Assembly (NCBI RefSeq): GCF_000971055.1
Contig: NZ_LARW01000040.1
Location: 62,001-126,000 of the forward strand
Reading direction: 5' to 3'
Length of the DNA: 64,000 bases
DNA from: Sphingomonas sp. SRS2
Lineage (GTDB): Bacteria; Pseudomonadota; Alphaproteobacteria; Sphingomonadales; Sphingomonadaceae
The first letter of the stretch is position 1. Every line of letters begins with the position of its first letter. The position numbers and the translations under genes are program-made. The notes beneath the pieces are model-generated. The model saw only the letters and a list, made by a program, of their open reading frames with translations, was not told the DNA's origin and did no database searches. Shown piece after piece: positions 52,129 to 59,744 of the stretch.

Positions 52129-53946
52129 ATGCCGATGCGCCGCAGAACCTTCCTCTCCACTCTCCCCGCCGCCGCGGTCGCGCTGCCGGCCTTCGCCCAG
52201 CGCACCGCGCCTGTCGGCCCCACCCGTTGGGCATCGGGCGAAGACCGCTTCACCCGCACCGATATTCGCGGCGGCGACCGCCCGGTCGGCGCCAGCTTCG
52301 CCTCCCGGACCGCTGTCTACGGCATATCGGGCGCAGCCGGTACCTCGCATCCGCTCGCCACCCAGGCCGGTATCGAAATCCTAAGGCGCGGGGGTTCGGC
52401 GGTCGATGCCGCGATCACGATCAACGCCTGCCTAGGCCTGCTCGAGCCCACAGCCTGCGGCATCGGTGGCGATTGCTACGTGATGCTATGGGACCCGAAG
52501 GTGAAGAAGGTTGTCGGCCTCGCCGGCTCGGGTAGCTCTCCGGGCGGGCTAAGCCTTGATACCGTCCGCTCGCGCGCGAAAAACGGGGCGCTGCCTGCCT
52601 ATGGCGCGATCTCGGTATCGGTGCCGGGCACCGTCGATGCCTGGTTCATGCTACACGCCCGCTACGGCAGGCTCAAATGGGCCGATCTGTTCGATCCCGC
52701 GATCGAGCTTGCCGAACATGGCGCTCCTGTGCCCGACATGATCGCCTATTATATCCGTCGCAGCCTGATCAACTTCCGCAAGGCCGGTGCGGGGATCGAG
52801 GAGATAGACAACGCGATCCGCACCTACGCGATGGACGGGGATGGCCCCAAGGCTGGCAGCGTATTCCGCAACCCCGATCTCGCCCGCACCTACCGCGCCA
52901 TCGCGAAGGGCGGCCGCGACGCCTTCTACAAGGGCGATATAGCGAAGACGATCGACGCCTACTTCCGGCGGATCGGCGGCTGGCTTCGTCGGGAAGACCT
53001 CGCCGCGCACAAGGGCGAATGGATCGAACCTCACAAGACCGATTATCGCGGCGTCGGTGTCCATGCGCTTGGCGCAAACACCCAAGGCATCGCCACGCTC
53101 CAGATGCTCAACATCCTCGAACATTTCGATCTGGAGGGCGCCGGGTTCCAGTCGGCCCGCTCGATCCATCTACAGGCCGAAGCCAAGCGCCTCGCCTATG
53201 AGGACCGCGCCCGCTACTATGCCGATCCGCGCTTCGCACAGGTCCCCACCGAATGGCTGGTCTCGAAAGACTATGCCGCCGAACGCGCGAAACTGATCCG
53301 GCCCGACAGCATCATGAAGACGGTCCGGCCGGGGCAGGCCCCTTCAAAGGGCGACACCACCTATTTCACCTGCGCCGACAAGGACGGGATGATGGTGTCG
53401 ATGATCCAGTCGAATTTCCGCGGCATGGGATCGGGTCTCGTCGCCGACGGCCTCGGTTTCATGTTCCAGGATCGCGGCCAGCTCTTCTCCCTGCAAGATG
53501 GCCATCCAAACATCTACGCGCCCGGCAAGCGCCCCTTCCAGACGATCATCCCCGGCTTCGCGACGCTGGGCGACGACCCGTGGATGAGCTTCGGCGTGAT
53601 GGGCGGCGACATGCAGCCGCAGGGCCAAGCCCAGATCATCATCAACCGCCGCGACTATGGGCTGGAAATCCAGTCGGCGGGTGACGCCCCGCGCTGGCAC
53701 CATGAAGGCTCGTCGCAATCGATGAGCGAGGATAGCCCCGACCTCCCCGCCACCGGCCTGCTCCGCCTCGAGAACGGGGTGCCGGAAACGACCCACCTCG
53801 CGCTCGCGAACATGGGCTGGACGATCGGAGCCTCCGACGGCGGCTTCGGCCGTTACCAGTGCATCGAGCGACGCATGGACAGCAACTACCGTGTCTACGC
53901 CGCCGCTAGCGAGATGCGCGCCGATGGATGCGCTTTGGCTTATTAG
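52129..53946 (+). CDS. ggt: Gamma-glutamyltransferase
   Basis: This Ntn-hydrolase cuts gamma-glutamyl bonds (glutathione, gamma-glutamyl peptides) in the periplasm. The 605 residues start with a Tat-like signal (MRRRTFLSTLPAAAVALPAFAQ). The large-subunit marks are GGSAVDAAITINACLGLLEPTACGIGGDCYVML; self-cleavage is expected at the GDTTYF motif (about residue 410), which makes Thr the new N-terminal nucleophile. The usual TTHYS reads TTYFT, as in the more distant GGT-like amidohydrolases, so the substrate may not be glutathione. In-frame ATGs at 52093 and 52135 are alternatives. Confidence 0.9.
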   Translation: MPMRRRTFLSTLPAAAVALPAFAQRTAPVGPTRWASGEDRFTRTDIRGGDRPVGASFASRTAVYGISGAAGTSHPLATQAGIEILRRGGSAVDAAITINACLGLLEPTACGIGGDCYVMLWDPKVKKVVGLAGSGSSPGGLSLDTVRSRAKNGALPAYGAISVSVPGTVDAWFMLHARYGRLKWADLFDPAIELAEHGAPVPDMIAYYIRRSLINFRKAGAGIEEIDNAIRTYAMDGDGPKAGSVFRNPDLARTYRAIAKGGRDAFYKGDIAKTIDAYFRRIGGWLRREDLAAHKGEWIEPHKTDYRGVGVHALGANTQGIATLQMLNILEHFDLEGAGFQSARSIHLQAEAKRLAYEDRARYYADPRFAQVPTEWLVSKDYAAERAKLIRPDSIMKTVRPGQAPSKGDTTYFTCADKDGMMVSMIQSNFRGMGSGLVADGLGFMFQDRGQLFSLQDGHPNIYAPGKRPFQTIIPGFATLGDDPWMSFGVMGGDMQPQGQAQIIINRRDYGLEIQSAGDAPRWHHEGSSQSMSEDSPDLPATGLLRLENGVPETTHLALANMGWTIGASDGGFGRYQCIERRMDSNYRVYAAASEMRADGCALAY

Positions 53947-53968
53947 GACATCTTAGTATCGCAATTGC

Positions 53969-54232
53969 TTATCCGCCATAACGAATACCGAGAAGCAGCA
54001 ATGCTCCGACCAGCGACAATCCATAAAAACTGATCGCCAACCCTCTTGCCGTGGGGCTCATCCTATAATCCGGTTCTTGCGACGATGTGTAACTGTGATG
54101 AATCACCCAAACCATGCCTATCGCGGCTCCCACCGCCACATCGCCCCAGGACATTCGCGCAAAAAGGCTGAATACTGAAAGCAAGCAGACAAGACTGAAC
54201 GATACATGATCAAACGCGCGCCACTTTATCAT
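53969..54232 (-). CDS. Small three-helix membrane protein, partner of the preceding gene
   Basis: The 87 residues have three hydrophobic helices (FSLVCLLSVFSLFARM, VAVGAAIGMVWVIHHSY, GLAISFYGLSLVGALLLLGI) with a short polar loop between the second and third. The ATG overlaps the stop of the upstream gene (ATGA), so the pair is translationally coupled. The DNA is visibly richer in A and T than its surroundings. It recalls a small membrane immunity-type protein, but this is only an analogy of layout. Family unknown. Confidence 0.72.
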   Translation of the reverse strand: MIKWRAFDHVSFSLVCLLSVFSLFARMSWGDVAVGAAIGMVWVIHHSYTSSQEPDYRMSPTARGLAISFYGLSLVGALLLLGIRYGG

Positions 54233-54897
54233 TTTGCCCTCTTCTGCGACCGTCGCATCTTTTCTAATTCATACGCCTGCTTTGCCCCGGTTGTGACCGG
54301 CATAAGCTGCGCAGCTCCAAGAGCCATTGCTCCGTTCCGAAGAGCAAAGCCCACACCGCCGCCCGCCAGCGCCAGATCCTTGACAACGCCGACCTTGTTA
54401 ATTTTGGTGGCGTCAATAACCTTTTGATAGTTGGGGTTTTTGATAATTTCTCCTTGAGTATTCAAAACAAGCCGCCCGGATTTGTCGCCAGCCCAAACCT
54501 TCACGCCCTCAGGGATTTCATATCGACCGTTTGCAGGAGTCGCTGCATCTGGGTTCGGCACGGTTTTTAACGCCTGCCCATCACGCTGCCCTTGGGACCG
54601 CATTACGTCATAACCATTCCAACTTGAATTGCCGAGTTCGGCCACTTGAATGGGCGCCTCTTGCCCAAGGCGCCCGATGACCTTGAGTTCGTCCGCATGC
54701 GTGCGATCCAGATCATCCCAACTAAGGATCCCTGCCCCCGCGCCCTGGCCGATATTTTTCGGACCTTCGGGTTGAGCCGCATCATTGTCCTCATCCAGAT
54801 AGATAACGTTCCAATCCTCATCGACCCTGAAGGGCCGGCGCGCTTTGCCGTCCGGTCCCGGCAGCGAACGAATATGCGCATATCGATCAAAAGCCAC
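54229..54897 (-). CDS. Unknown 222-residue protein in an AT-rich cassette
   Basis: The N terminus is polar and beta-like (IRSLPGPDGKARRPFRVDED, WNVIYLDED). The middle has a W-N-G-Y-D segment and an EGVKVWAGDKSGRLVLNT stretch. The C terminus has a glycine-rich hydrophobic helix pair (VVKDLALAGGGVGFALRNG, AMALGAAQLMPV) and a Lys/Arg-rich tail. There is no signal peptide and no family I recognise. GGGAGG five bases before the GTG at 54897 supports the start. It is coupled to a three-helix membrane protein gene. Lower GC than both neighbours suggests horizontal transfer. Confidence 0.72.
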   Translation of the reverse strand: MAFDRYAHIRSLPGPDGKARRPFRVDEDWNVIYLDEDNDAAQPEGPKNIGQGAGAGILSWDDLDRTHADELKVIGRLGQEAPIQVAELGNSSWNGYDVMRSQGQRDGQALKTVPNPDAATPANGRYEIPEGVKVWAGDKSGRLVLNTQGEIIKNPNYQKVIDATKINKVGVVKDLALAGGGVGFALRNGAMALGAAQLMPVTTGAKQAYELEKMRRSQKRAK

Positions 54898-54944
54898 GTC
54901 ACCCTCCCAATCTCAAATAGAACATAGTGTGAACAAATATAATC

Positions 54945-56339
54945 CTACATTGCAAGCGCTTTTTCGGGCCGCCCCCGCCGCCGCCAATAATCCCCCACAT
55001 CCCGCCGCAATTCCCCCGCGCACAGGAACAGCGCGATCACATTGGGGATCGCCATCAGGAAGAAGCTGCTGTCGATGATATCGATCACCCGGCCGAGGTC
55101 GATCACCGCGGCAGGCGGGAGCAACAGGACATAGAGAATCTTGTACGACCATTGCGCCCGGTCGCCATGGCCGAAGAGATAGCCCCAGGCCTGCAATCCA
55201 TAAAAGCCCCACGCGACCAGCGTCGAATAGGCGAACAGGAACACCACCACCGCGAGCAGGTAGGGGAACCAGCTCGATACCTGTCCAAAGGCCGCGCTGG
55301 TAATCTGGATGCCCTTCAGCCCGGCATCGTCCCACGTCCCCGCGACGACCAGCGCTAGCCCGCCGAAGGCGCAGACGATCATCGTGCCGAGTAGCGGCTC
55401 GAGCAGCGCGACCATCCCCTCGGACACTGGCTCGTCGGTTCGCGCAAGGCTGTGCGCCATCACCGCCGATCCGACCCCCGCCTCGCTGGCGAACACCGCG
55501 CGGCGCATCCCCGCGACGAAAGCGCCGACCGCGCCGCCGGTCGCAGCCTCGCCGCTCCACGCGCCCTGCCAGATGCGCACCAGCGCCTCGGGCACCTCGC
55601 CCGCGTTGAGGATCAGGATCGCCGCGACGCCGGCGAGATAGACCGCGACCTTGAGCGGGGTCAGCCGCTTCGAAACCTCACTCAGCCAATGCGCGCCACC
55701 CAGCGTCACCAGCGCCACGCTGAACGCGAGGAAGATGCCATACGCCCATCCATTGTCGATCCCGGTGACGGTGCTGACCTGCGCGAAGCTCTGGTTGACC
55801 TGGACCATCGGGATCGCCCCGAACAGCGCGAAGAACGCATAGAAGCCGCCAAGCGCCAGCCCCAGCTTCGGCCATCCCTTGCGGGTCAGCACGGCCTTCA
55901 GCACATACATAGGCCCGCCATGGACATGGCCGCGCTCGTCGGTGACGCGATATTTCAGGCCCAGCGTAACCTCGGCCATCTTCACCGTCATCGCGAACCA
56001 GCCGATGACGAACATCCACAATATCGCACCCGGCCCGCCCATCGTCAGCGCGACCGCGACGCCCGCGATATTGCCGAGACCGATCGTCCCCGCCAGTGCG
56101 GTGGTCAGCGCCGCGAACTGGCTGACGTCGCCCTTCGCCTCGCCCTCGTCCGGCTGGCGCCGCAGCACGGCAAAGGCATGACCAACGCAGCGGATATTGG
56201 GGAAGCCGAGCCACAGCGTGAAGAACAGCATCGGCACCGCGAGATAGAGCACGATGAGCTCGATCTGCACCCCGAACAGCGGCAGTTTGAAGAACACCGC
56301 GCCCGTCAGCGCATCGACGATGCGGTTGAAGCTTTCCAT
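54945..56339 (-). CDS. AGCS-family sodium:alanine/glycine symporter
   Basis: The 464 residues have about ten to eleven membrane helices and AGCS signatures: GDVSQFAALTTALAGTIGLGNIAGVAVAL, PGAILWMFVIGWFAMTVKMAEVTLGLKYR, GGPMYVLK, and FASEAGVGSAVMAHSLARTDEPVSEGMVAL. It imports small neutral amino acids with Na+. Complete. It diverges from the molybdate operon; the shared gap contains a striking palindrome. Confidence 0.95.
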   Translation of the reverse strand: MESFNRIVDALTGAVFFKLPLFGVQIELIVLYLAVPMLFFTLWLGFPNIRCVGHAFAVLRRQPDEGEAKGDVSQFAALTTALAGTIGLGNIAGVAVALTMGGPGAILWMFVIGWFAMTVKMAEVTLGLKYRVTDERGHVHGGPMYVLKAVLTRKGWPKLGLALGGFYAFFALFGAIPMVQVNQSFAQVSTVTGIDNGWAYGIFLAFSVALVTLGGAHWLSEVSKRLTPLKVAVYLAGVAAILILNAGEVPEALVRIWQGAWSGEAATGGAVGAFVAGMRRAVFASEAGVGSAVMAHSLARTDEPVSEGMVALLEPLLGTMIVCAFGGLALVVAGTWDDAGLKGIQITSAAFGQVSSWFPYLLAVVVFLFAYSTLVAWGFYGLQAWGYLFGHGDRAQWSYKILYVLLLPPAAVIDLGRVIDIIDSSFFLMAIPNVIALFLCAGELRRDVGDYWRRRGRPEKALAM

Positions 56340-56422
56340 CAGGTCAGCATGCGGTCTGCTTCCTGCAGAGTCGACAACCTTCGCATAAAGCTAATCTCGG
56401 CGTGCGGTGATATCCGGTTGTT

Positions 56423-56465
56423 TTTACTACCGATAGTAGGGAATACTCTCCCTTTTGGTAGTAAA
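56423..56465. promoter_or_regulatory. Nested inverted repeat, candidate operator of the mod operon
   Basis: TTTACTACC and GGTAGTAAA form a perfect 9-bp inverted repeat with 25 bases between. Nearly concentric inside lies AGGGA-N6-TCCCT, and the left arm extends into CTAC-N5-GTAG. TATATT starts just after the right arm and could be the -10 of the operon. The first gene behind it encodes a ModE-like DNA-binding protein, so autoregulation is the simplest idea. It does not match the E. coli ModE box. Confidence 0.6.
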
Positions 56466-56521
56466 TATATTGGAACAGCTTTTGGCCGGACAACGGTACT
56501 TTCCGCTGCTATGCGAACGAC

Positions 56522-56899
56522 ATGGTTCCACGGCTCGGTCCCCTCAAATTGAAGGCGCAGATATTCTGCGGCGATGAACCCGCCATGGGCCCGGGCAAGG
56601 CCGACCTGCTCGAAGCGATCGATCGCGAGGGATCGATCTCAGCGGCGGGACGTGCGCTCGGCATGAGCTATCGACGGACTTGGCTGCTAGTCGACAGCAT
56701 GAACCGCTGCTGGGTCGACAAGCTGGTCGACACGACTCCCGGCGGCGGCCGCGAAAAGGGCGCGCGGATCACAGCGTGCGGCAAGCAGGTCCTCACGGCT
56801 TATCGCGCGCTCGAACAGAGCCTTCTCGACACCGCCGATGCCGGGCAGCTCGACGGGTTCGCCGCATTGTTGCGCAAGGAACCCCTTCCTCCCAGCTAA
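56522..56899 (+). CDS. ModE-like winged-helix regulator without molybdate-binding domains
   Basis: The 125 residues match the N-terminal DNA-binding domain of ModE: LKAQIFCGDEPAMGPGKADLLEAIDREGSISAAGRALGMSYRRTWLLVDSMNR, followed by TPGGGREKGARITACGKQVLTAYRALE. The C-terminal Mop domains that bind molybdate are absent, as in other short ModE relatives, so sensing must occur differently or not at all. It is the first gene of the molybdate operon, 66 bases ahead of modA, behind a nested palindrome. Confidence 0.9.
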   Translation: MVPRLGPLKLKAQIFCGDEPAMGPGKADLLEAIDREGSISAAGRALGMSYRRTWLLVDSMNRCWVDKLVDTTPGGGREKGARITACGKQVLTAYRALEQSLLDTADAGQLDGFAALLRKEPLPPS

Positions 56900-56965
56900 G
56901 CCGCCTTGCCATATACAATGGAATATAGCATTGCCGCGCGGCAGACTGTTGCCGAAGGAAACCCC

Positions 56966-57718
56966 ATGCACATCGCCTCCATTGCCAGCCGCTGCCTGAC
57001 GGTGGTGGCGGCACTGATCGCCCTCCCCACCTTCGCCGCCGAAACTCACGTCGCAGTCGCCGCCAATTTCAGCGAACCGGCCAAACAGATCGCTACGAGC
57101 TTCGAGAGGGCCACGGGCCATAGGGCAGTGCTCGCCTTCGGCGCATCGGGTGCGTTCTATACCCAGATCAGCCACGGCGCGCCGTTCGAGGTCTTTCTGT
57201 CGGCTGATGCCGAGCGCCCGGCCAAGGCGGAGAAGGAAGGCCTCGCCGTCCCGGGCACCCGCTTCACCTATGCCGTCGGCAAGCTCGTCCTCTATTCGGC
57301 GGTCCCCGGCCTCGTTGACAGCAAGGGCGCGATCCTGGCGTCCGGTAGGTTCGACAAGATCGCGATCGCCGATCCCGCCACCGCGCCCTATGGCGTCGCC
57401 GCGATCAAGACGATGCAAAGACTTGGGCTCCATGGCGCGCTCAAGTCGAAGCTCGTCACCGGCAGCTCGATCGCCCAGACCTATCAGTTCACCTCCACCG
57501 GCGCGGCGCAGCTCGGCTTTGTCGCGCTCAGCCAGGTGATCACTGTCTCCGGAGGCTCGCGCTGGATCGTGCCGGCCAGGCTTCACACGCCGATCGATCA
57601 GCAGGCTGTCCTGCTCAAGACCGGTGCGCAGAATCCCGCCGCCACCGCCTTCGTCAAATATCTGAAAAGCCGCGCCGCCCTCGCCATCATCCGGCGCTAT
57701 GGCTACACGATCAGATAG
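56966..57718 (+). CDS. modA: Molybdate ABC transporter substrate-binding protein
   Basis: ModA captures molybdate (or tungstate) in the periplasm. The 250 residues have a signal peptide ending in ALPTFAAE and the family blocks VAVAANFSEPAKQIATSFERATGH, SGAFYTQISHGAPFEVFLSADAERPAK, ADPATAPYGVAA and GAAQLGFVALSQV. Ligand residues Ser and Ala/Tyr sites are in the usual places. GAAGGAAA lies just before the ATG at 56966. It is followed by modB after three bases. Confidence 0.95.
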   Translation: MHIASIASRCLTVVAALIALPTFAAETHVAVAANFSEPAKQIATSFERATGHRAVLAFGASGAFYTQISHGAPFEVFLSADAERPAKAEKEGLAVPGTRFTYAVGKLVLYSAVPGLVDSKGAILASGRFDKIAIADPATAPYGVAAIKTMQRLGLHGALKSKLVTGSSIAQTYQFTSTGAAQLGFVALSQVITVSGGSRWIVPARLHTPIDQQAVLLKTGAQNPAATAFVKYLKSRAALAIIRRYGYTIR

Positions 57719-57721
57719 CTG

Positions 57722-58387
57722 ATGGGCCTCGTTCTCCTGACGACCGTCGAGCTCGCGCTCGTCACCACTATCCTGCTGCTCCTGCTCGCGACTCCGCTCG
57801 CCTGGTGGCTGGCACGCTCGCGCAGTTGGTGGAAGGAGATCGTCGGCGCGGTGGCGGCGCTGCCGCTTGTCCTGCCGCCCACCGTGATCGGCTTCTACGT
57901 CCTGATCGCGCTCGGGCCCAATAGCCCGTTGATGGTCTTGCTCCAGCCCTTCGGCATCCGGACGCTCGCCTTCACCTTCACTGGGCTGGTGATCGGCTCG
58001 CTCTTCTATTCGCTGCCCTTCGCGGTCCAGCCGCTGCGCACGGCCTTCGAAGCGATCGGCGATCGCCCGCTCGAAATCGCCGCGACGATGGGCGCGAAGC
58101 CGCTCGATCGGTTCCTGACGGTCGCGCTCCCCCTCTCGCGCCGCGGTTTCCTGTCGGCGGCGATCCTCGTCTTCGCACATACCGTCGGCGAGTTCGGCGT
58201 GGTGCTCATGATCGGCGGCAATATCCCCGGCAAGACCGAAGTGCTGTCGACCCGCATTTTCCAACTCGTCGAAAGCCTTCAGTTCGCTGAGGCGCATCGC
58301 ATCGCCGCGCTGCTCGTCATCTTCTCCTTCGCCGCGCTGCTCGCCCTGCTGCTCATCGAGCGGCGCATCGGCAATATCCGGCCATGA
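57722..58387 (+). CDS. modB: Molybdate ABC transporter permease
   Basis: The 221 residues form five membrane helices with the EAA loop ([56 protein letters not shown]), which contacts the ATPase. [18 protein letters not shown] is typical of ModB/CysT. The stop overlaps the modC start (ATGA). Confidence 0.95.
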   Translation: MGLVLLTTVELALVTTILLLLLATPLAWWLARSRSWWKEIVGAVAALPLVLPPTVIGFYVLIALGPNSPLMVLLQPFGIRTLAFTFTGLVIGSLFYSLPFAVQPLRTAFEAIGDRPLEIAATMGAKPLDRFLTVALPLSRRGFLSAAILVFAHTVGEFGVVLMIGGNIPGKTEVLSTRIFQLVESLQFAEAHRIAALLVIFSFAALLALLLIERRIGNIRP

Positions 58388-59016
58388 CGATCGCCGTCGC
58401 GCTGGATGGAATGGTCGGCGGCGCATTCGCACTGCGAGCGGCGTTCGAAGCGCCATCGCGTGGCGTCACCGCGATGCTCGGCCCCTCAGGCTCGGGCAAG
58501 ACGTCGATCCTGCGTGCGCTCGCGGGGCTGGACCGGATCGCGGGCACGATCGTCGTCGACGGCGAGGTTTGGCAGGACAGCGAGACCTTCCTGGCCCCGG
58601 AGCTGCGCCGCACCGGCTATGTCTTTCAGGGCGCCGGACTACTCCCTCACCGAACCGTGGCCGCCAATCTCGATTATGCCGCCCGCCGGGCCGGGCCCGG
58701 CCCGGCCATGCGCGACGACATCATCGGTCGCGCCGGCATCGCTCATCTGCTCGATCGCATGCCGGCCCGTCTGTCGGGCGGCGAGGCCCAGCGCGCCAGC
58801 ATCGCCCGCGCGTTGCTCAGCCAGCCGCGTCTGCTGCTAATGGACGAACCCCTGTCCGCGCTGGACGGCGACGCCCGCGCCGAAATGCTCGGCTGGCTCG
58901 AAACCCTGCTCGCGGATATCGGCATCCCGGTCTTCTACGTGACCCACGATCATGGTGAGGCCAGCCGCCTCACCGCGCGGACGCTTCGGATCAGCGGCGG
59001 CTGTCTCGTCGGTTAA
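58384..59016 (+). CDS. modC: Molybdate ABC transporter ATPase, short form
   Basis: The 210 residues include Walker [11 protein letters not shown]-loop [13 protein letters not shown], signature [15 protein letters not shown], Walker [14 protein letters not shown] and the switch His in [11 protein letters not shown]. The roughly 140-residue C-terminal TOBE/Mop regulatory domain of E. coli ModC is missing, while the ATPase domain is complete, so it should still drive transport but without molybdate trans-inhibition. The stop is followed directly by a cytochrome c gene remnant on the other strand. Confidence 0.93.
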   Translation: MTIAVALDGMVGGAFALRAAFEAPSRGVTAMLGPSGSGKTSILRALAGLDRIAGTIVVDGEVWQDSETFLAPELRRTGYVFQGAGLLPHRTVAANLDYAARRAGPGPAMRDDIIGRAGIAHLLDRMPARLSGGEAQRASIARALLSQPRLLLMDEPLSALDGDARAEMLGWLETLLADIGIPVFYVTHDHGEASRLTARTLRISGGCLVG

Positions 59017-59150
59017 TGCACCCCGACCGGTGGCGTCCGGCGAGCTTCGCGACATCCGCCTCGTTGATCGTATCGGCATAATCATTGCCGAAATGGGTCC
59101 GCACATAGCCGACCACCGCCGCGATCTGAGGCGACGCCCTCGACCGATGA
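59017..59150 (-). pseudogene. 3' remnant of a cytochrome c gene
   Basis: Reading the minus strand gives SPQIAAVVGYVRTHFGNDY then ADTINEADVAKLAG, the typical last two helices of a class I cytochrome c domain (as in alcohol or gluconate dehydrogenase cytochrome subunits). Just upstream on the same strand is an in-frame TGA, and neither the CxxCH haem motif nor a start is present. The frame runs into the end of modC. It is a decayed fragment, probably from a deletion or from an insertion of the mod operon. Confidence 0.65.
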
Positions 59151-59179
59151 ATGATTTTTTCTCACGGGAAAAACATCCG

Positions 59180-59437
59180 CTATAGGCTTGGCGCTCTGTT
59201 CCCTAACAATTGGGAGGATGGCGGCCTCTGCCGGTCCTTCGCGAGCAGCGCCGCTTCCATCACCGCGGCCTCATGGTCGAGCGCCGTGGCGATCTCATGC
59301 AGTTGCCTCCGATCCACTTCGCCGAAGGCAGCATCGCCCAACGCCCGCGCCTTGCCAGCCTCACGCCGCAACTGAGCGACGCTCGCCGGCCCGGATATCG
59401 ATGATCTCTTCATTCGATGGTCGTCATCTCCAGACAT
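59180..59437 (-). CDS. Small hypothetical protein
   Basis: The 85 residues are mostly helical (ASVAQLRREAGKARALGDAAF, RRQLHEIATALDHEAAVMEAALLAKDR) with a polar tail. No signal or membrane segment. AAGGCG lies before the ATG at 59437. It resembles the many short helical proteins of sphingomonads that contain an L-x-x-I-A-x-x-x-x-x-E pattern, like its divergent neighbour. Function unknown. Confidence 0.6.
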   Translation of the reverse strand: MSGDDDHRMKRSSISGPASVAQLRREAGKARALGDAAFGEVDRRQLHEIATALDHEAAVMEAALLAKDRQRPPSSQLLGNRAPSL

Positions 59438-59566
59438 AATCGCCTTAGACATGATGTTGCATGAACAGATCATTACGGACTGCGATCTTTACAATTGTTA
59501 ACAGCGCCTTGCATCGTGAAGCTGCTAAGCGCTGTATTTGGGGGAGGCGATCTCCGGGGGATTGCC

Positions 59567-59728
59567 ATGATCGAAATCAACGACGCGAAGCTCAGCCACT
59601 ATACCAAGAGGATAAAGCGCGAGCGCGAGGCCGCCGAGGCAGCCAGCACCCAGGCCATACGCGAATTGCATCTCCGCATTGCCGAGATTTACGAGCGCGA
59701 GCTCACCGCCATCCGGTCGCTGTCCTAA
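59567..59728 (+). CDS. Very small helical protein
   Basis: The 53 residues are one charged amphipathic helix (LSHYTKRIKREREAAEAASTQAIRELHLRIAEIYERELTAI). GGGGGA lies six to eight bases before the ATG. Its ELHLRIAEIYERE echoes QLHEIATALDHEAA of the divergent gene, so the two may be relatives. Many sphingomonad genomes seem to hold such short proteins; role unknown. Confidence 0.65.
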   Translation: MIEINDAKLSHYTKRIKREREAAEAASTQAIRELHLRIAEIYERELTAIRSLS

Positions 59729-59744
59729 GCTCTTCCCACGGGGC

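Noticed and set aside
56472-56497. EcfG-like GGAAC-N17-CGGT just before the ModE-like gene
   Set aside because: The -10 does not match CGTT; more likely chance.
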